DNA from: Glycine soja
Taxonomy: Eukaryota; Streptophyta; Magnoliopsida; Fabales; Fabaceae
Direction: 5' to 3'
DNA length: 64,000 nucleotides
Assembly: GCF_004193775.1 (NCBI RefSeq)
Contig: NC_041016.1
Coordinates: 42,023,522-42,087,521 of the forward strand
In this document: positions 1-10,300 of the stretch, one piece after another
How positions within the stretch are numbered: the stretch's first letter is position 1
Layout: the number at the start of each line of letters is the position of its first letter
The notes under the pieces: generated by a model
Seen by the model: the letters and a program-made list of their open reading frames with translations, nothing else
What the model was told of the DNA's origin: nothing
Database searches by the model: none
Translations under genes and position numbers: made by a program

Positions 1-470
1 TTTATATCTTCAATGTCGCAAGGTGGTCATCCACATAGTCAGATGTAATCTCAGATTTTCTTTGCCCTCTCTACGAAGTGTGAAGGAGGAAACATAAGGA
101 ATAACGGAGAATCTTTGTACGAAGAAGTGTGTGAAGGAGAAAACATACGGAACCACGTTGGAGAGTATGCAGTTACAACTTATTGTTGTGGTTATTGTTC
201 ATGTGGTTTTTGGTTGTTGTTGCATGCACAACTTTGTATCATTCAATTTTTTGTGCACACGTTATTTATTCTTATTTTATCCTTTGACTTTGAGGGATAC
301 ACCTGCGGTTGAAAGAGAATTGGATTTCTATATAATTAAAGGACAAAAATATTCAAGTAAATGTATTCAAACTAGATAATTTTCATTATTATTAACAGTT
401 ATACATAATGTAAAAGGAGATTTTTATAATATCAATAATGTTTTTTTATATTTTTCTTTTTTGGAAAAAA
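1..470. other. Unassigned AT-rich sequence
   Basis: No gene or repeat was recognised here. The short open frames overlap each other in different phases and show no domain signature. The stretch ends at the AT-rich left boundary of the adjacent LINE. Confidence 0.5.
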
Positions 471-686
471 TATAAATTATATTAAACCCAAAATGATACA
501 ACAATAAACGGGGCATACCTCGCAACTAGAGAAAATCAAAAGACTCCCTAATACAAGAAGACCTATATCAAGATGTTAAAACAAATGCAACAGGTGTGTT
601 TGTCTATACATAAGAAACTTAATCTTGCTAATAATTTCTATTACAAAAAATTGATAATCTTCAAAAATTAGCTTGTTCCTAGACAA

Positions 687-3600
687 CTAGATGCAGTAGA
701 CTGTAATTGCTATAGCCAGACAACGAAATTTTCCTTGAACACCTGATGTGGATTTGCCCCTAATTAAAGAGTCAGTAATGCGCTGCAAAGAAGTGAAACG
801 TCTGCGGAAAATAGCCAAATCACAAATGTGAGCCCAAACTTGGAGAGATTTCCTGCAAGAAAAGAACAAATGAGCATTTGACTCAGCCTCATTTGAATAT
901 AAAGGGTAGAGGGAACCCTTGTTCAAAAAAGTAGTTTTGTCAAGAGTAAGCAGCCGGTTCCTCTTAGCAAGCCATAGAATGAAAGATATCTTAGGGGGGA
1001 TTGCTGGGTTCCATATAACAGAACACCAACTAACAGTAGGCTTGTCACCTCTAATGTATTCATAGACTTTGCCAACAAGCAATTGTTCATTGGTGCTCCA
1101 AGATTGAATCCTCTTTTTGGCCTCTTCCGTACTTAGCTATTTGGAGATAATAAAGTCCCTTATTTGAATGATTTTCTTTATCAAAACTGAATCTGATGAA
1201 AAAGTATTGTAATTCCATACATCGCTCCCTCTGAAATAGTAATGGTGAATCCACCAAACCCATAGAGAATCTTTCTTACAATGAAAGTCCCACAGGATAC
1301 GGGAAAGAAGTGCAAGGTTCCAGTCCTTGAGATTAAAAATGCCTAAACCCCCTTCTTTTTTCGGAGAACAAACTACTGACCAAGTAACCAAGAGCTTGTT
1401 TTTGCCAATATTAGCTTTGCCCCACAGAAAATTACGGCACGAAGCATTGATCCGGTCCAGAACAGATTTAGGCAAAGGAAAAATCCTCATCCAGAAATTC
1501 ACAATTCCTTGAATAATTGCTCTGATCAACTCTAGCTTACCTGCATAAGATAAAGACTTCCTGCTCCATTCCTGAATCAGGCCAGTAATCTTGGAAAACA
1601 AGGAAGCATAGTGACATACATTTAATCTAGATGATAAAAGGGGAACACCCAAGTATCTAAAAGGGAAGCCACCCAAGCTAAATCCAGTAAGTTGCTAAAT
1701 ATGAGAAAGCTCATGAGGCCTAATACCGGCTGAGTATATGGCAGATTTATCAGAGCTGATGGAAAGCCCTAAAACCCTACAGAAGTGCTGAAGCTTGGCA
1801 AACATAGTTGACACAGAAGGGATATCTCCTCTAGATAGAAGCATAATATCATCTGCAAAAGCCAAATGAGATAGCTGAATACTTGCACAGTTGGGATGAA
1901 ATTTAAAATTGGCATAATCCTTGAGGCTGCTCATATCTCTAGAAAATTACTCCAAACAAAGCACAAACAGATAAGGGGAGAGAGGATCCCCTTGTCTAAG
2001 ACCCCGCTGCACTTTGAAGTGGCCATAAATGGATCCATTGACTGCCACACTAAAGGAAGTGGAAGAAACACATTCCATGATCCAAGTACAGAACTGGGCT
2101 GGGAAGCCAATGGACTTAAGCATCCCAGGAAATGGAATCATAAGCTTTATGCAAGTCAATTTTCAGGAGGCATCTCGAAGAGGATCTTTTCCATTCATAT
2201 TTACGCAAAATATCTTGAACTAGGAAGATGTTGTCCATCATCTTTCTGTTCTTAATGAAGGCAGTTTGAGTTTCCCCAATAATAGTCTCAAGCACTGGGG
2301 CTATACGGTTGGCCAGAATTTTAGACACAATCTTGTATAACAAATTACAACAAGATATGGGTCTAAAATGGTTAACCTGGGAGGCCTGATCATGCTTAGG
2401 AATAAGCGCAATAATAGCATGGTTGATCTACTTTAAAAATTTTCCAGTTGTAAAGAATTCATTAACCTCCTCAAAGATATCATCACCAATGATATTCCAA
2501 GCCTTCTTGAAGAATAAAGCATTGAAACCATCTGACCCTGGAGCTTTATTGTTATCCATCACAGAAATAACATTCCAAACCTCTTGCTTAGAAGTAGGAC
2601 AAAGTAAGGCCGCAAAGCAATCAGTGGGAACCTTAGAACCCCTGTTGGAGTTTGGGTCAGCTCATGAGCACTAAACAAATTCCTAAAGTGATTCACAAAA
2701 CCAAGGGCAATTTCATCTTAGGAGGAAGTGTTATGCCCATCCTCTAGCCTTATGGCAGCAATAAACCGGTTGTGTCTGTTGCGCTTGATTAAAGCATGAA
2801 AAAATTTGGAGCATTTATCAGCCTATAGGAGATATCTGTTTTTGATGAGTTGATCGAACTTCATAGACTCTACTTTTCTAAGCATAATGGTCTGCCCTCT
2901 AGTGCGGTTTGCCAGAGCAAGAAGGGAATGGTCCTAAGGATTTTGCTTTAGAGAATTAAGCACACTGTTATATTCAGCCTCAACTAGCTCCACTCGGTTG
3001 GAGATGTTGTTGAACTCCTGCTTAAAAAGATTCTTCAAGGGAGCTTTAAGAGCTTTCAATTTCTTACAGACCTTGAACATGCTACAGCCATGAATATTTT
3101 TCTTCCAGCCATCTGCAATAATTCTTGATAAATTTGGATGATCCACAATAGCATTGTTGAATTTAAATGAAGAATTACCTCTAGGCACTACCAACTCAAT
3201 GGTGACAACTAGAGGAGTATGGTCTGAAATAGAAATAAACTCCATAACTTCACAAGCAGAATTTCCAAAGGAATTGAACTAGACCTGATTACATAAAGCT
3301 TTGTCCAGTTTGTTCCACACCCTGCCATTAGTCCAAGTGTACAAGGGGCCATGAGAGTTGATGCTCCCCAGCCCCAGGTCAGAACAGCAATCAACAAAAT
3401 CTTGCAACTCATAAGCATTGGGCTTAGCTCCATTGAAACGGTCGGTGGGAGACATAATGGAGTTGAAGTCACCAATGAGGAGCCAGGGGAAGCTCATATT
3501 AGCATTGATACTATTCAAATTTATCCAAAGAGATCTTCTTGCCACAATGGAGTGAAGACCATAGATGAATGAAACCTGAAAGCGCTTGGCAGTGATTTTA

Positions 3601-3887
3601 CAATCAATAGCACAATGAATCAATTGGGCATTTGACTCCAAAACATAAAGATGGATCTTATCTTGCTTCTAGAGGATAAGAATTCTGCCAGCATTATGAG
3701 AAGCGAAGTTATGGGTGAAGTGCCAGTCACCAAAGTTTCTTCTCATGATTTCCTCAACGGAAACCTTATTCAACTTAGTTTCCAACACAACCATGACGTT
3801 AACTTCCTTGCAGTGAAGGAAGCTCTGCATCGCATGATGCTTCAGAGGAAAATTAAAGCCTCTGATGTTCCAAGAGGCAATGATCAT
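687..3887 (-). pseudogene. LINE ORF2 (endonuclease-reverse transcriptase) pseudogene
   Basis: ORF2 of an L1-like LINE would nick DNA and reverse-transcribe the element RNA at the nick. Translated in pieces on the minus strand, it starts with MIIASWNIRGFN at 3887. It then shows LIGDFNSI (about 3480) and SDHTPLV (about 3220), both endonuclease motifs. Reverse-transcriptase blocks follow: TAFIKNR and KIDLHKAYDS (2270-2130), GLRQGDPLSPYLF (about 1990) and AFADDIML with the catalytic DD pair (about 1860). YLGVPLL lies near 1650. The segment at 1082-687 carries NPAIPPKISFILWLA and a Cys residue near HLFFSC, as in the zf-RVT domain. The frames change several times (near 3650, 3250, 2400, 1690 and 1130) and stops separate the blocks, so no protein can be made. 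The motif order makes the family assignment secure. Confidence 0.87.
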
Positions 3888-4156
3888 GGATTCGGACGGG
3901 AGGAAGCCTCCCCGACCCTAGTTACAGCTTTATGATTTCTTCCTCTTTGGACATCAGCGTGCATATCCTTAGTATGGGTTGTCTTTATGAGTTGCATTGT
4001 TTTACCTTTTTTCTGGTGTTTTGTTTTCACCTGAACAAACCCCTCTTCTATAGGATCATCAAACTCAGTGTTCCCTGTTTCTTTGAGGTCAGAAGAATTA
4101 TGAAGGACATGAACATGATTTGCAACCAGGACATGTTTTCTGTGAGGATTATATTT
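3884..4156 (-). pseudogene. LINE ORF1 C-terminal remnant
   Basis: About 90 codons are open on the minus strand, ending in a TGA at 3886-3884. The hydrophilic, basic tail (for example KTKHQKKGKT) fits the C-terminal part of a plant L1 ORF1 nucleic-acid-binding protein, but no zinc knuckle is visible in the surviving piece. The stop overlaps the ORF2 start codon as ATGA. The 5' part of ORF1 is lost at the microsatellite to the right. Confidence 0.6.
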
Positions 4157-4166
4157 TTCTATTTAT

Positions 4167-4191
4167 ATGTGTGTGTGTGAGAGAGAGAGAA
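4167..4191. repeat. (TG)n(GA)n microsatellite
   Basis: A short compound dinucleotide repeat at the right edge of the LINE remnant. It may mark the truncation point. Confidence 0.9.
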
Positions 4192-4488
4192 AATTGTGTC
4201 CAACTTATTCCAATCTATTTAGTTATAACTTATAACTCAAATCACGCCTAAATAGACCAAGTTAACGGACATATCCTTATCTTGGGTTGTGTTTGATGGG
4301 GAGGCTAAAAATAGATAGAATGAAGATAAAAAAATATTTAAAATAAGTGAAGCATAAATTATTTTAAGTGAAGCATAAATTCAAAAACAAAGGGGGAGAA
4401 TGGAAATTTATGTGAGTGATCGACTAGGAAAAAATGTGTGTGTGTGTTTCTTGATTTCAGAAGTTGTCATCATCAAAAAGGGGGAGAT
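4192..4488 (+). other. 3' internal end of a Copia-like LTR element with polypurine tract
   Basis: The purine run AAAAAGGGGGAGA at 4475-4487 lies immediately left of an LTR that starts with TG at 4489, as a polypurine tract does before a 3' LTR. The preceding AT-rich sequence has no recognisable coding capacity. The rest of this element was not found to the left, where the LINE lies. Confidence 0.6.
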
Positions 4489-6174
4489 TGTAGAAGCAAG
4501 CTTCATGATGAATCAAGATTGATTCAAAGAATTTTGATGATAACAAAGATAATGACAAAAAGCTCAAAAGTCAAGAACACTTCATGTTAACAAAGATGAT
4601 GACTTCAAGAATCAAAGAATGAGTTCAAGATTGAATCAAGAACACTTCAAGGTTCAAAAGGAAATTTGATTTCAAGAATCAAGAATTAAGTTTCAAGATT
4701 CAAGTTCCAAGAATCAAGATCAAGACTCAAGACTCAAGATTCAAGAATCAAGAGAAGAATCAATCAAGATAAGTATTAAAAAGTTTTTTCAAAAACTGAG
4801 TAGCACATGAATTTTTCTCAAAACCTTTTACCAAAGAGTTTTTACTCTCTGGTAATCGATTACCAGATTATTGTAATCGATTACCAGTAGCAAAATGGTT
4901 TTCAAAAAAGCTTTCAACTAAATTTACAACGTTCCAATTGATTTCAAAATGTTGTAATCGATTACAATGATTTGGTAATCGATTACCAGTGTGTTTGAAC
5001 GTTGAAATTCAAATTCAAATGTGAAGAGTCACATCATTTCACAAAAAGCTTTGTGTAATCGATTACACTGATTTGGTAATCGATTACCAGTGATAGTTTC
5101 TAAACAAAATCAAAAGATGTAACTCTTCCAATAGTTTTCAAGTTTTTCTAAAAGTTGTAACTTTTCCAAATGGTTTTTAAGTTTTTCTAAAGGTTATAAC
5201 TCTTCTAATGGTTCTCTTGACCAGACATGAAGAGTCTATAAAAGCAACACTTTGATTTGCATTTTAGAATTATTCATTCAACAATTCTTTTGACAACAAC
5301 TTTTTCACTTTGATTTCTGAATCTCTTTGAACTTCTTCCTCTTCCTTTTGCCAAAAGCTTTCCAAAGTTTTCTGGTTTTCCAAACCTTGAAAATTGTACT
5401 ATTCATCTTTTTCATTCCCTTCTCCCTTTGCCAAAAAAAATTCGCCAAGGACTAACCGCCTAAATTCTTTTTATGTCTCTCTTCTCCCTTTTCCAAAAGA
5501 ACAAAGGACTAACCGCCTAAGTTCTTTTGTGTCTCCCTTCTCCCTTGTCAAAGAATTCAAGACGACACAGTCTGAGAATTCTTTTGATTCTTCCCTTTCC
5601 CATATACAAAAGATTTCAAAGGACTAACCGCCTGAGAATTCTTTTGTATCCCCATTCACAAAGTTTCAAAGGTTTAACCGCTTGAGAACTTTGTCTTAAC
5701 ATATTGGAGGGTACATCCTTTGTGGTACAAGTAGAGGGTACATCTTCTTAGGTTGTTGACTGAGAACAAGAGAGGGTACATCTCTTGTGGATCAGTTCTA
5801 GTGGAAGGTACATCCACTAGGTTGTTCAAAGAGAACATGGGAGGGTGCATCCCTTGTGGATCTTTGCTTGTAAAAGGATTTTTACAAGGTTGAAAAGAAA
5901 TCTCAAGGACCACAGGTCGCTTGGGGACTAGATGTAGGCACGGCTTGTTGCCGAACCAGTATAAAAACTCTGGTGTGTTTGTCTCCTTCTTCCCTACTCT
6001 TTTAATTTTCGCTGTGCACTTTAATTCCCGCTTTTACTTTTGGTTAAGTTTCTTTTCTATTCTTCATTTACTTAAAAACATAGTAAAATCCTTAGAAGAG
6101 TAAATTTTTAATTAGTAAAGGTTTAGGAATAATTAATTCAACCCCCCCCTTCTTAATTATTCTGAGGCCACTTG
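4489..6174 (+). repeat. Large LTR (SIRE-like Copia family), 3' end truncated
   Basis: It begins TGTAGAAGCAAGC and is colinear over its length with the solo LTR at 57437-59059; the 3' portion also matches the inverted fragment at 60134-60817. Three internal repeat sets are visible: paired ATCGATTAC palindromes (4850-5089), repeats containing GGACTAACCGCCT (5440-5690), and repeats containing GAGGGTACATC (5706-5870). The other copies end ...CTTGATCCAACA, whereas this one loses homology after CCACTTG at about 6174, where CACTA transposon sequence begins. The terminal ~8 bp are therefore missing. The SIRE/Maximus assignment rests on LTR length, the polypurine tract and memory of soybean repeats, so it is tentative. 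Confidence 0.72.
4850..5089. repeat. Palindromic TGGTAATCGATTACCA cluster in LTR
   Basis: Six copies of GTAATCGATTAC, most extended to the 16-bp palindrome TGGTAATCGATTACCA, occur in three pairs (about 4850 and 4873, 4952 and 4972, 5053 and 5073). The solo LTR at 57437 carries four copies. Their place in the 5' half of the LTR would suit a regulatory or factor-binding role, but that is inference. Confidence 0.75.
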
Positions 6175-6179
6175 GAGCA

Positions 6180-6905
6180 TGGAAAAAGCAAAACCTATTG
6201 GGGTTTCAGAGTCTCACCATGACAAGAGAGTGGGAGGTAAGGGTTAAAGAGGACTATATGTTACCGCTCCAAGTCTAAAAGAATTGCAACAAGCTCATTT
6301 GTATATACTAAATAACAAAAGTTCTGTCATACACACTTCATCGCAAAGCTTTAGCCAATGAAAGTAACCCAAAAATGACCATGAATAGGGTGTTGAAAGA
6401 GCATAACAAGACTTTCCTCAATCGTTTTAAAGATATAACCTTCGGCGACCATAATGTATTTGAAACGTTAAGGAAGTTAGCAGATGGGCCTAAAAGAAAT
6501 GTTATAACTTGGCAAGGATATGATATCAACAAGTATTCGTTCTACACAAAATCACCAGACAAGAGTAAAATGCAAAATAGTGATGTAAGTCTAAGGGCTG
6601 AATCACAATACTTTGCTATGGTACATGATGACGATCTCCATGTAGCTTCCATGTCTTAATTTGGATTCATTGAAGAAATCAGGGAGGTAAATTATGTAAA
6701 ATTTAATGTATGTGTTTTCAAGTGTAAATGGGTAGATAGCAATATCAGTGTGCGAACCAATGATTTCGGATTTACTTTGGTAGATCTGAAGAAGCTCGCT
6801 TATCAAAATGAGCCTTTCATCATGGCTAAACAAGCTAAATGAGTATTTTATGTTGAGGATACTTCTGATGAAAGATGGTTAGTGGTTCTACACGAAAAAA
6901 CAATT
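6180..6905 (+). pseudogene. CACTA TNPD-like transposase fragment (DUF4216 region)
   Basis: These are the C-terminal parts of an En/Spm TNPD-type transposase, which would act in element excision and integration. Open pieces include LKEHNKTFLNRFKD and RNVITWQGYDINKYSFYT at 6375-6659. They continue in other frames with FVYVFKCKWVDS-like sequence (about 6710-6740) and DFGFTLVDLKKLAYQNE (about 6765-6810), the usual DUF4216 order. The catalytic N-terminal transposase domain is absent. Frame changes after 6655 and stops before 6375 show decay. Confidence 0.75.
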
Positions 6906-6916
6906 GGTGATTAAAG

Positions 6917-8500
6917 ATGGTCAGATCATTGGCTACTAGACCAGTGGTCCATGTTGATCCTGTCACTGGGAAAGCCGATGGTCCCCACAGAAAGAAATTA
7001 AGAATATATTTAGGGCTTGTCACTCGCGATAAGGTGGATGTTACAAATGATAATTGGGAGGATATTCAGGTATTTCAATTAAATGTTGAATGTTGTTGTA
7101 ATATGTTGTACTAAAAATCATAATTTGTAATTTACTAACTACAAAATGTATTTATTCTATTACAGGATGAATTTGATATCCCTGAATCATCCGATTTGAG
7201 GAAAAAGAAAAAAAATACTTCAAACTATAGGAGAGTGGTGGAGGCAGTTTAAGTTAAATCTAACCTCCAAATGGGCCCTAACACACGACAAGGAGATCAT
7301 GGATGACAAAGTCTGCGATAAGTATGGAATAAGCAAAGAGAAGTGGACCCAGTATTGTTAGAGCTGTAAAGATCCTTCGTGCGAGGTTAGTTGATTTTCA
7401 ATGTTTTTAAATCTTCATATTTACTTATTATTTTCAACTAGACCAGTTACCATTATGTGTTATTGTCATAGGATGTTCGAAAGAAGGCGCAAGCCATTTA
7501 GAAACAAAACACTGCCCCTCACGTGTTGTCTCGTGGGAGACATGATTTTCTTGAGAAAAAAAACTTGATGTAGGAAAAGCAAAAGAAACGATTGGAGGAA
7601 GCAACCAATCCAAGAGCACTAACACAATCGTTGATCCTCCATCTCCCATCAGACGACTCGTAAAGTGGAAAATGGCTTACAAGAAGAAAACTAGTCAAAT
7701 GACGTCTGATGCTGCAAAGGAAATTGGAGACATGATCGTAAATTAATTTCATTTGTCAGTGGTCATTTTTTATAACAATTGTTAGATGAGTAAACCAATA
7801 TTGTTTCATCTATTGACTATAGGATTCCTTGGAGGAACAGATCTCACAGGGAAGCTTTGTCGCCCATGGACGTCAGGATGTACTAATTGCTCTCATTCGG
7901 CGACAAGAGCACCATGGTTGTGTTCATGCTACTGTAGTCAGTGTGACGATCAAACACTACTTTAGACCGGCTTCAAAGGACTTTCACACCTCTTCCTCCA
8001 TGGTTGCTGAAGACCTAGAGTAGCTGACACAAAAGATCAAAGACCAGCTGAAAGAGTCTATCACACAAAAAGTGACTAAAAAATTAATGATGTCCTTCAG
8101 CCAAATGCAGTCTCAAATGCAGTCGCAAATGCAATCACATGGACTCTCACTTCCTCCTGAGGTTGAGGTTGGTCTTTCTATGGCTCGTGTTAGCATAAAG
8201 GAAAGTTGTGTCGATCCCTCAGGGCAGGACCTAAAAATAGGAGACTCGGACAAATGTGGCTTATATGTCGATGACAGTCCTCCCGTATTGGTTGTTGTTG
8301 GAAGAGTTGATAAGGAATCCACGACTTTCCACAACATTCCTTTGGGCAATGATCAACTCAAGGTTAGTGTTGAGGAAGTTTGAGATGCGGATGCTCGCAT
8401 TCCTGTACCCACTCAAGAGGTTCAGTTAGTGGGCCAGACACTTAACACCTTTCTTGCTTGGCTGGCATATCTCGTAAAGCCTTTTTCACAACAGGTATTT
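6917..8500 (+). pseudogene. Plant transposase (Transposase_24 / Ptta-En-Spm type) remnant
   Basis: This is the second protein region of soybean-like CACTA elements, probably a DNA-binding accessory transposase. Visible pieces are HRKKLRIYLGLVTRDKVDVT and NWEDIQ (about 6985-7070), a split exon with DEFDIPES (about 7166-7190), TAPHVLSRG (about 7510), ASQGSFVAHGRQDVL-like sequence (about 7830-7885), and a SQMQSQMQSQMQSHGL repeat at 8097-8145. The last is followed by GDSDKCGLYVDD (8240-8275). Introns appear to remain. Stops interrupt most exons. The family is recognised from the characteristic SQMQSQ tract and the order of motifs. Confidence 0.68.
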
Positions 8501-8879
8501 CATTTTGTTTTTTTTAATAATTATTAATAAATTATTTGTTGCAAATAATTTTTTGATTGTCATTCGCTTAATGTTTATTAACTGTGTAGGATAAGTAGGT
8601 AGCTGAGGGACCGGTGAAACCTGTAAATATGTCGGATCCTAACGTCGATCCGCTGTACCAGATGACATTGACCATTTCACAACTTTTCCTAAAGTTGTTG
8701 CAAGTGTCATGGGATGCTAGCTTGGGGCGTATAATGATAACTTTTCATTGTACATAAAGCATGAAGATATTTCTGAAATAGCTCATGATGATCAATGTCT
8801 AAGCATCTCTGTTATACAATTGCGGATTCTATAAGTTACTTTACATTATTGTATATTACCTAAGTGATTGTTTTATATT

Positions 8880-9735
8880 CATGCATAATGTACCATATTT
8901 TAACAACAATAGGCATATGACTGACAGAACTATGCGAGTGGGGAATTTCGATGTGTATGGATTTCTTGAACCACAATTTATACAAAGATATAGGGAATTG
9001 CAATTTGAATCAGAAGATTATATTAAGAAATGGATGCAGAATTCACAAAGTGATGTGTACCTAGGAGCCTACTTGAATGGGTAAGTTAAATTGATCAAAT
9101 CAATTTAAATCATGTTCTCCAATGTAATGCACATTGACAAATGGTTGTTATTTTGCCTAAGAACAATGTTGTCATTTGGTTTTCTTCCTAGCACAATAGT
9201 CCCGAAAACTACTTGAAAGGAATTATTAAGAGGTCAGATATATTTTGTAATACATTTACTTTATGATTACAATTTGAATTCAATATTTTTATTGTATAAT
9301 ACACATCCATGTTTTGCTTAATCAGTTCTTTGAAAGGATTCAACAACAATTAAGGAAGTAAATCCAAGGTAGCTACTAGATGGATTGTAGTTAAAGTAAG
9401 TCATTTAAATAATATTTCATGTCTTAAAAATTAAATTTTATTATGCTTCAGTTAACTTTGAATATATAAATATCCTATTAAATTTAGTGTAATAAGCGAA
9501 AAGGAAGCACTCAGTGCGGGTACTACGTAATGCATTGGATGTCAACAATAGTCCTAGGAGGCTTCAAGGATAACTGGGAAACAGTAATTGTTTACTTCAA
9601 AACTAATTCAATTTCTTATAATTGTTGTTATTTAGACTCATTTATTAACTTATGTGTTCTATTATATCATGCAGTATTTTACTAATCAAAGACCATTGGA
9701 ACCAAAGAGAATGGAGAAAATTTGTATTTAGTGGG
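8880..9735 (+). pseudogene. Ulp1-like (C48) cysteine protease domain carried by the CACTA element
   Basis: Exon-like pieces resemble the SUMO-protease (Ulp1, C48) domain that some plant CACTA and MULE elements carry. The first is an N-terminal part with RYRELQFESEDYIKKWMQ (about 8970-9040). A segment at about 9131-9235 has the catalytic His context, H-stop-QMVVILPKNN, where a Trp codon has become TGA. A clear exon at 9488-9583 has GSTQCGYYVMHWMSTI, which contains the catalytic Cys after Gln, and is bounded by ...TTTAG and GTAATT. A last piece is at 9675-9735. In-frame stops make it non-functional. Whether it served transposition or is a captured host gene cannot be told from the sequence. Confidence 0.72.
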
Positions 9736-9984
9736 CAATATATTATTTGAAAGTTAAAAATCTAACACTAGGATTTTAAAATTGTAGAGTAGTTATTATG
9801 TTAATTTTGATTAGGTTACAAATGATTTTATGACTTTCATTTTTCTTATAATTCATTGTAAATATTCAATTATATATAGTGGACAAAACTGGTTGATAAA
9901 AATGGTCTTGTCTGGTACTGCTTTTGAATTTACAAGTTAATTGGGGTAATTAAAAAATAGATAGTATATTAAATAAATACAAAA

Positions 9985-10300
9985 AAAAATATCAGTTTTC
10001 ATAAAAAAAAAATGATGTTGTTTTAGAATGACAACATCAGTTTTCATAGAAAATCGATGTTGTTTTTGACTGACAACATCGGTTTTCATAATGTGCACTT
10101 CTAAATTTTTTTTTTTTGTTATTTTTTTATGATACGACATCAGTTTTGTATCAAATTGATGTTGTATAATTTACTTAACATCAGTTTTAGAAAATCGATT
10201 TTAACGTTGAGACCTTTAATGTTGGTAGTTTCAACATTGGTTTATAACGGATGTTGGAAGTCCTTAATAACCGATGTTAAAAGCATATTTTCTAGTAGTG
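9985..10300 (+). repeat. CACTA subterminal repeat array and 3' terminus
   Basis: About five copies of ACATCRGTTTT-like sequence and five in the opposite orientation (RATGTTG) alternate here. The array ends at the terminal TTTTCTAGTAGTG. Such subterminal arrays bind the element's transposase in En/Spm. The 3 bp after the end are AAC; the partner duplication is lost with the left end. Confidence 0.75.

Larger units (their letters stand above)
480..4156 (-). mobile_element. Degenerate L1-type non-LTR retrotransposon (LINE)
   Basis: On the minus strand the order is the end of ORF1, then ORF2 with an apurinic-endonuclease-like domain, reverse transcriptase and a zf-RVT-like C-terminal domain, which is the layout of plant L1 LINEs. 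The element is 5'-truncated: ORF1 is open only from about 4156, where a TG/GA microsatellite begins. The 3' end lies near 480 in AT-rich sequence; I could not fix a poly(A) tail or target-site duplication. Many stops and frameshifts show it is dead. Confidence 0.85.
6175..10300 (+). mobile_element. 5'-truncated CACTA (En/Spm) transposon
   Basis: The order on the plus strand is TNPD-type DUF4216 coding remnants, a Transposase_24 (Ptta/En/Spm) type reading region, a Ulp1-like cysteine-protease remnant, and then a subterminal repeat array. The array ends at 10300 with ...TTTTCTAGTAGTG, the complement of a CACTACTAGAAAA terminus. The left end is missing because LTR sequence abuts at 6174. Numerous stops and frameshifts make it non-autonomous. 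Confidence 0.82.
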
